Source of the DNA: an uncultured Oscillospiraceae bacterium
GTDB taxonomy: Bacteria; Bacillota; Clostridia; Oscillospirales; Oscillospiraceae
Direction: 5' to 3'
Assembly: GCA_959022875.1 (NCBI GenBank)
Contig: CAUFAM010000026.1
Coordinates: forward strand, 1-9,459
Length of the DNA stretch: 9,459 nucleotides
The notes under the pieces: model-generated
What the model saw: only the letters and a program-made list of their open reading frames with translations
Told to the model about the DNA's origin: nothing
The model's database searches: none
Shown here: positions 6,352 through 9,459 of the stretch, piece after piece
Numbering within the stretch: the stretch's first letter is position 1
Layout: every line of letters starts with the position of its first letter
Translations under genes and position numbers: made by a program

Positions 6352-6931
6352 CCTGATCCCATTTCTGGCCCGCGTAATGGAGGGAAACACCAGGTCCTAC
6401 CGCTCTGACTTCTCCTACGATGTGGAACAGCTGACCAAAGCTGTCCAGGAGCCCAACATGGAGGACCGTGTTTTCTACTGGATGAGCCGACCCACCGGGA
6501 CATGGTGTGTCAAGGAAAGGGAGGCGTTCCTGTATGGGACAGGCGCCTACTCCATTTGGACCTACTACGCGAACGAGCCAGATGAAATCAAGGCGTACCG
6601 CATCACCGTAACAGGCCGGGAGAATGGCCGGGTCGTGGGGCGCGTGATCCCTCTAAACTACCGGGAGCAGGTGCGGCGTGTGCAAAGACACGCCCTGATT
6701 GCCTCTACTATGACCATCCAATATGAGAGCGGTCACACCATCACAGTCCCCTACCAAGAGAATCCACACCAGATTGCCACCATTTTGCCGGGACACGGCG
6801 GCGTCCGCCGCATCCGCTACGCACCAGAAAATGAGGCGGAACTGGCCCGTATTATTATGGAGGAACACCGCTGGCAGACTGGGAAAGTAAAAAAGCCCAC
6901 GGCAAAGCGCCGCCCCCATCCGGGGCGATAA
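6335..6931 (+). CDS. Small LPD16-like protein of unknown function
   Basis: This is a protein of about 198 residues from ATG 6335. The frame is open from TTG 6257, and ATG 6314 is another option. No start has a good ribosome binding site, and translation is probably coupled to the preceding gene, whose stop (6349-6351) lies inside this one. The core EDRVFYWMSRPTGTWCVKER..FLYGTGAYSIWTYY..EPDEIKAYRITVTGRE, then PLNYREQVRRV and PGHGGVRRIRYAPENEAELA, resembles a domain found stand-alone and in large polyvalent proteins of phages and conjugative elements. I believe it is LPD16, but cannot verify the number. A similar sequence starts the last gene of the window. The tail is basic and ends RPHPGR. 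The last codons form a weak hairpin (6911-6927). Confidence 0.7.
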   Translation: MGNAVDLIPFLARVMEGNTRSYRSDFSYDVEQLTKAVQEPNMEDRVFYWMSRPTGTWCVKEREAFLYGTGAYSIWTYYANEPDEIKAYRITVTGRENGRVVGRVIPLNYREQVRRVQRHALIASTMTIQYESGHTITVPYQENPHQIATILPGHGGVRRIRYAPENEAELARIIMEEHRWQTGKVKKPTAKRRPHPGR

Positions 6932-6949
6932 CAATTCTCCCCACCGCGC

Positions 6950-6974
6950 ACAGCGCCGCCCATGGCGGCGCTGT
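6950..6974. other. Perfect 11-bp hairpin after the LPD16-like gene
   Basis: The arms are ACAGCGCCGCC (6950-6960) and GGCGGCGCTGT (6964-6974), with a three-base loop CAT. It lies 19 bp after the stop codon. There is no T-run beyond CTTAGC, so it is either a weak terminator or the left part of the transfer-origin region. Confidence 0.55.
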
Positions 6975-6986
6975 CTTAGCAAGTAT

Positions 6987-7034
6987 GTCATTTGGTAGCA
7001 CAAATGACCCTTGTTAGGGGGCATGGCCCCCTAA
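6987..7034. other. Candidate origin of transfer: two adjacent perfect inverted repeats
   Basis: The first inverted repeat has arms GTCATTTG (6987-6994) and CAAATGAC (7001-7008) with loop GTAGCA. Five bases later comes TTAGGGGGC (7014-7022) and GCCCCCTAA (7026-7034) with loop ATG. This lies in the only long non-coding stretch, directly upstream of the mobilisation operon, where oriT of MobC/relaxase systems usually lies. The nick site cannot be assigned; the segment between the repeats (CCTTG, 7009-7013) is a reasonable guess. Alternatively, the second repeat could be a control hairpin. Confidence 0.5.
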
Positions 7035-7050
7035 TACCCCACGAAATCGC

Positions 7051-7065
7051 GTCTCACGGTGAGAC
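7051..7065. promoter_or_regulatory. parS-like palindrome, site C (perfect), upstream of the mobilisation operon
   Basis: The site is GTCTCAC-G-GTGAGAC, with 7-bp perfect arms around one base. The central 13 bases are identical to site B near the ParB-like gene. It is followed at once by GTGAAAC (7066-7072), which equals a canonical parS half-site. The centre is 7058. Confidence 0.7.
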
Positions 7066-7075
7066 GTGAAACAGC

Positions 7076-7093
7076 GGCGGCCACCCGGCCGCC
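7076..7093. other. GC hairpin between palindromes C and D
   Basis: The arms are GGCGGCC (7076-7082) and GGCCGCC (7087-7093), with loop ACCC. It lies between the two palindromes. The role is unknown; there is no T-run. Confidence 0.4.
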
Positions 7094-7107
7094 TCATCCC
7101 GAAATAA

Positions 7108-7122
7108 ATCCCACCGTGAGAC
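7108..7122. promoter_or_regulatory. parS-like palindrome, site D (one mismatch), upstream of the mobilisation operon
   Basis: The site is ATCCCAC-C-GTGAGAC. Its centre (7115) is exactly 57 bp after that of site C, the same spacing as sites A and B. It is preceded by GAAATA, similar to the AT-rich hexamer before site B, and lies 29 bp before the next start codon, in operator position. Confidence 0.6.
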
Positions 7123-7151
7123 ACAAAATCTGCTTGAACTGGAGGAATGAA

Positions 7152-7535
7152 ATGCAGGAAGATTTTTCCCCCTGGGGGCAAATCCAGTATAGTGAGACCC
7201 TGATCCCCGGCATGGAGCTTGTCACCACAGCCAGACATGGCGGTATTCAGGTCACGCGGGAGGCGGCGATGCTCCTATCCCCGGCGGCCAGAAAATGCGG
7301 TTTCCGGGAGGGCGGCTATCTATGGTTCGAGGAGGACTGCCAGGAACCCGTTGTCCTCCGGGAACTGATGGACAAGAAACTGTGGAGCCCGCCCAGCCAT
7401 GTCAAAGACCCGGACGCATTTGAACGGGATATTGACCGCAATATCCAGCAGTACAATCCCGCCTACTGGCAGGCGCGGGAACGGGCACGGTCCAGGCCAC
7501 CCAGGAAACCCGCCCGTTCTGGGCCGGGCCGGTAG
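7152..7535 (+). CDS. DUF7007-like small protein, first gene of the mobilisation operon
   Basis: This is a 127-residue protein starting at ATG 7152, with GGAGGA at 7141-7146. The frame is open back to a GTG at 7059, but that lies inside palindrome C. The segments WGQIQYSETLIPGMELVTTA, RHGGIQVTREAAMLLSPAAR, KCGFREGGYLWFEEDCQEPV and LMDKKLW followed by NIQQYNPAYWQ match a small-protein family I remember as DUF7007, common beside mobilisation genes in Clostridia. The tail is Arg/Pro-rich and ends ARSGPGR. It is 6 bp from mobC and surely co-transcribed. The function is unknown; a relaxosome accessory role is possible from position only. Confidence 0.7.
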   Translation: MQEDFSPWGQIQYSETLIPGMELVTTARHGGIQVTREAAMLLSPAARKCGFREGGYLWFEEDCQEPVVLRELMDKKLWSPPSHVKDPDAFERDIDRNIQQYNPAYWQARERARSRPPRKPARSGPGR

Positions 7536-7541
7536 TTCGCC

Positions 7542-7850
7542 ATGCGGAGACGAAACCGCCATGTCAGCGTGTGGATGAACGAGCAGGAATACCAACACCT
7601 GAAAGCCCAGGCGAAGAAAGCCGGCCTGGGGATTGACCCCTTTATCCGCAATCTGGTGGCCGGCATCCAGCTCCGCCCCCGGCCGCCCGACGAGGTGGCC
7701 GCCCTGGTGCGGGAGCTCCACGCCATCGGCAACAACGCCAATCAAATCGCGTACTGGGCCAACGCCCAAAAGAGCGCCGCCGAGCCGGAGCTGCGGCGGG
7801 CGGCAGCCCTGGTCTATGAGGCGGCCCGTCTGGTCAAGGAGCAGTTCTAA
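7542..7850 (+). CDS. mobC: MobC-type relaxosome accessory protein
   Basis: This is a 102-residue protein. The N-terminal half (RRRNRHVSVWMNEQEYQHLK..AKKAGLGIDPFIRNLV) reads as a ribbon-helix-helix DNA-binding domain. The C-terminal half carries the MobC signature, LVRELHAIGNNANQIAYWAN. Proteins of this family bind oriT and help the relaxase open the strands at the nick site. The start is ATG 7542. There is no strong ribosome binding site, but the previous stop is only 6 bp away, suggesting coupled translation. The relaxase start codon follows the mobC stop with no gap. The protein ends VKEQF, without the Gly-Pro-x-Arg ending of its neighbours. Confidence 0.9.
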   Translation: MRRRNRHVSVWMNEQEYQHLKAQAKKAGLGIDPFIRNLVAGIQLRPRPPDEVAALVRELHAIGNNANQIAYWANAQKSAAEPELRRAAALVYEAARLVKEQF

Positions 7851-9215
7851 ATGGCCTACGACAAGATCATCCCCCTGCGCGCCCGCCTGGATCACTGTCT
7901 GGACTATGTGCTCAATGAGGAAAAGAGCAGTCTGTCCTATGCCCTTACCTATGCAGAAAACCCGGAAAAATCCCGCCAGCTCGTCACCGGCGTCAACTGC
8001 CAGGCCCGCACCGCATTTCAGGAAATGCAGGCCACCAAGCGCCGCTGGGACAAAAAAGGCGGCATCCTGGGCTACCACATCATCCACTCCTACGCCCCCG
8101 GCGAGGTGACGCCGGAACAGGCCCACGCCGCCGGGGTAGAGTTTGCCCGCCGACTGCTGGGGGACCGCTATGAGGCCGTGGTGTCCACCCACCTGGATCG
8201 GGAGCACTATCACTGTCACATCGTATTCAACTCCGTCTCCTTTGTGGACGGAAAGAAGTATCGGAGCGACTTTGAGAGCTACTTCGGCCAGGTGCGGGGA
8301 ACCTCCAACGCCGTGAGCCGGGACTATGGCCTGTCCGTCATTCAGCCCCAGGGACAGGGAAAACACTACGCTCAATGGGACGCGGAGCACCGGGGCGGGG
8401 CCACCGTCACCGGCCTGATCCGCCAGGACATAGACGCCGCCATCCAAGAGGGCTTTATTTTTGATACCTTCCTGGCCGCCCTTCGGCGGCAGGGATATGC
8501 GGTGAAGTATGGGGCCGACGTGAAGCACACCGCCGTCCGCCCACCGGGGGCCCAGCGGTTTTTCCGCCTGGACAGCCTGGGAGACGGCTATACGGAGGCA
8601 GATGTTCGGGCCCGGCTGACCGCCATCCGCCGGGGCGAGGCCCCGGAACTGCCCCAGCCGGAACGGAGCCCCACACCCAGGAGACGGCAACGCTACACCG
8701 TCCGGGCCGGGCACCTCCCGGAGTGCCGCCCACAGAAATTGCGCGGTTTCCGGGCCCTCTATGTGTCCTACCTGTACCTCCTGGGCGCCCGCCGCCCCAG
8801 AGGGAAGCGGCAATATCCCTTTCCTATCCGGGCGGAAGTGACCAAGCTCCACCGCTACCAGCGGCAGATGAAACTATTGCAGACCTACCGCATCGACACC
8901 AGCCAGCAGCTTACCATGCTGGAATCGGCGTTTCAGTCCAGCATTGACGCCCTGACCGAACAGCGGAAGGAGCTCTACCAGCGGAAACGGGCGGGTGAAG
9001 ATGTGACAGGCGAGATCGAGAGCATCAACCAGGAATTGCGGCGGCTCTGGGGCCAGCTGAAAACCTGCGGCCAGATCGCGGCGGATATTCCCCGCATCCG
9101 GGCCCAGGCGGTGAGCTGCCACGCCCTGACCCGCCAGGAAAAGGAGGAACGGAACAAAGACCTTGCTGCAAATCGTGAAAGCCGACCTAACCGGCATTTT
9201 GGCCCTGTTCGCTGA
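7851..9215 (+). CDS. Relaxase / mobilisation nuclease (MobA/VirD2 type)
   Basis: This is a 454-residue relaxase that would nick oriT and stay linked to the 5' end of the transferred strand. Tyr19 in LDHCLDYVLNEEK fits the catalytic tyrosine motif. The metal-binding histidine motif is seen as THLDREHYHCHI (residues 113-124; His 119, 121 and 123 with upstream His 114 and Asp 116), followed by FNSVSFVDGKKYRSD. The nuclease domain covers about residues 1-200. Residues 200-290 include a basic segment (RRQGYAVKYGADVKHTAVRP). The C-terminal part is helical and charged (about 320-440) and ends RHFGPVR. The length is usual for stand-alone relaxases of Clostridia elements. It begins directly after the mobC TAA, and its 3' end overlaps the next gene by 53 bp. 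No coupling protein is in view. Confidence 0.92.
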   Translation: MAYDKIIPLRARLDHCLDYVLNEEKSSLSYALTYAENPEKSRQLVTGVNCQARTAFQEMQATKRRWDKKGGILGYHIIHSYAPGEVTPEQAHAAGVEFARRLLGDRYEAVVSTHLDREHYHCHIVFNSVSFVDGKKYRSDFESYFGQVRGTSNAVSRDYGLSVIQPQGQGKHYAQWDAEHRGGATVTGLIRQDIDAAIQEGFIFDTFLAALRRQGYAVKYGADVKHTAVRPPGAQRFFRLDSLGDGYTEADVRARLTAIRRGEAPELPQPERSPTPRRRQRYTVRAGHLPECRPQKLRGFRALYVSYLYLLGARRPRGKRQYPFPIRAEVTKLHRYQRQMKLLQTYRIDTSQQLTMLESAFQSSIDALTEQRKELYQRKRAGEDVTGEIESINQELRRLWGQLKTCGQIAADIPRIRAQAVSCHALTRQEKEERNKDLAANRESRPNRHFGPVR

Positions 9216-9459
9216 CTACCGCCCCCAGCTTGACCCGGACAGCCTTGCGCTGGATATTCGGAAGCTGGAGCGGCAGGAGGACAGGGATTATTTATTCCTG
9301 GCCCGCCGGGAAAAGAGCTATCTGTTCCCAGTGGAGGACGTCTATCTGGCGGAGAGCTATGCCAACCTCTGCTGGACGGCCTATCTGGGCTTTCCCGGCC
9401 CCTATGTGGACGCGCTGTACTTCCACGTCTCCCGCGCCGTTCACGGGCATCCTTTTGGG
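9163..9459 (+). CDS. N-terminal part of an LPD16-like protein (3' end outside window)
   Basis: An open frame runs to the right edge, with 99 codons visible. The start is probably TTG 9163 (or GTG 9175). AAGGAGG at 9141-9147 is the only ribosome binding site candidate, and its 15-bp distance is long. There is no ATG, so the start is uncertain; coupling to the overlapping relaxase gene is likely. The protein reads IVKADLTGILALFADYRPQL.. then LERQEDRDYLFLARREKSYL..VEDVYLAESYANLCWTAYLG. It resembles the gene at 6335-6931 over its visible length (shared EDR, R, L, A and WT-x-Y positions), so it is a second copy of the same domain type. The function is unknown. Confidence 0.65.
   Translation, partial: MLQIVKADLTGILALFADYRPQLDPDSLALDIRKLERQEDRDYLFLARREKSYLFPVEDVYLAESYANLCWTAYLGFPGPYVDALYFHVSRAVHGHPFG

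Noticed and set aside
7011..7037. Promoter TTGTTA (7011-7016) and TAATAC (7032-7037) for the mobilisation operon
   Set aside because: The spacing is only 15 bp and both hexamers are part of the perfect inverted repeat 7014-7034. Too weak to annotate.
7059..7151. Upstream extension of the DUF7007-like gene from GTG 7059
   Set aside because: The GTG is part of palindrome C and the codons run through site D. ATG 7152 has GGAGGA at proper distance and fits the start of the family match.
7320..8852. 510-codon open frame on the - strand
   Set aside because: It lies opposite the DUF7007-like, mobC and relaxase genes, whose family motifs are clear. Long antisense frames are expected in GC-rich coding DNA, and its translation shows no recognisable domain.

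Overview
The window is about 9.5 kb of GC-rich DNA. It carries the replication, partition and mobilisation module of an integrative and conjugative (or mobilisable) element, or a plasmid, from a gut Firmicute. The families present (RepA_N initiator, ParB-like protein, PAPS-reductase-like protein, DUF3846, DUF3560, LPD-type small proteins, MobC, MOB-type relaxase), the strong Shine-Dalgarno sequences and the GC content suggest a Clostridia/Oscillospiraceae host. The species cannot be named from the sequence. Every gene I accept is on the + strand.

Layout. 1-236: the 3' end of a membrane protein that begins outside the window. 237-401: an intergenic stretch ending in a strong intrinsic terminator just before the repA ribosome binding site. 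402-1349: repA, with four 23-bp iterons and an AT-rich tract embedded in its linker (candidate oriV). 1350-1462: two parS-like palindromes. 1463-3769: a 768-residue ParB-like protein with two ParB-type domains joined by a four-copy repeat linker. 3663/3766-4604: a PAPS-reductase-like ATP-pyrophosphatase whose start region looks frame-disrupted, followed by a terminator. 4657-6931: four small accessory genes (DUF3846, DUF3560, LPD28-like, LPD16-like). 6932-7151: a 220-bp non-coding control region with several perfect hairpins (candidate oriT) and a second pair of the same palindromes. 7152-9215: a DUF7007-like gene, mobC and the relaxase. 9163-9459: the start of another gene, which resembles the LPD16-like gene.

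How it fits together. RepA would start replication at its internal iterons. The ParB-like protein is the obvious candidate to bind the palindromes next to its own gene and next to the mobilisation operon, which would link partition or regulation to transfer. MobC and the relaxase would act at the hairpin region just upstream of their operon. The ParB-like plus PAPS-reductase-like pair recalls the IbrB/IbrA gene pairs of other mobile elements. The small accessory proteins have no established function.

The most notable patterns not explained by the gene list are these. (1) Two pairs of a TCTCAC-N-GTGAGA palindrome each have exactly 57 bp between centres. (2) The iterons have a 23-bp period, which is not a multiple of three, inside a coding region. 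(3) Four otherwise unrelated proteins share a C-terminal Gly-Pro-x-Arg ending, with a near-variant in a fifth. (4) The PAPS-reductase-like gene has no usable start in its own frame near the expected N-terminus.
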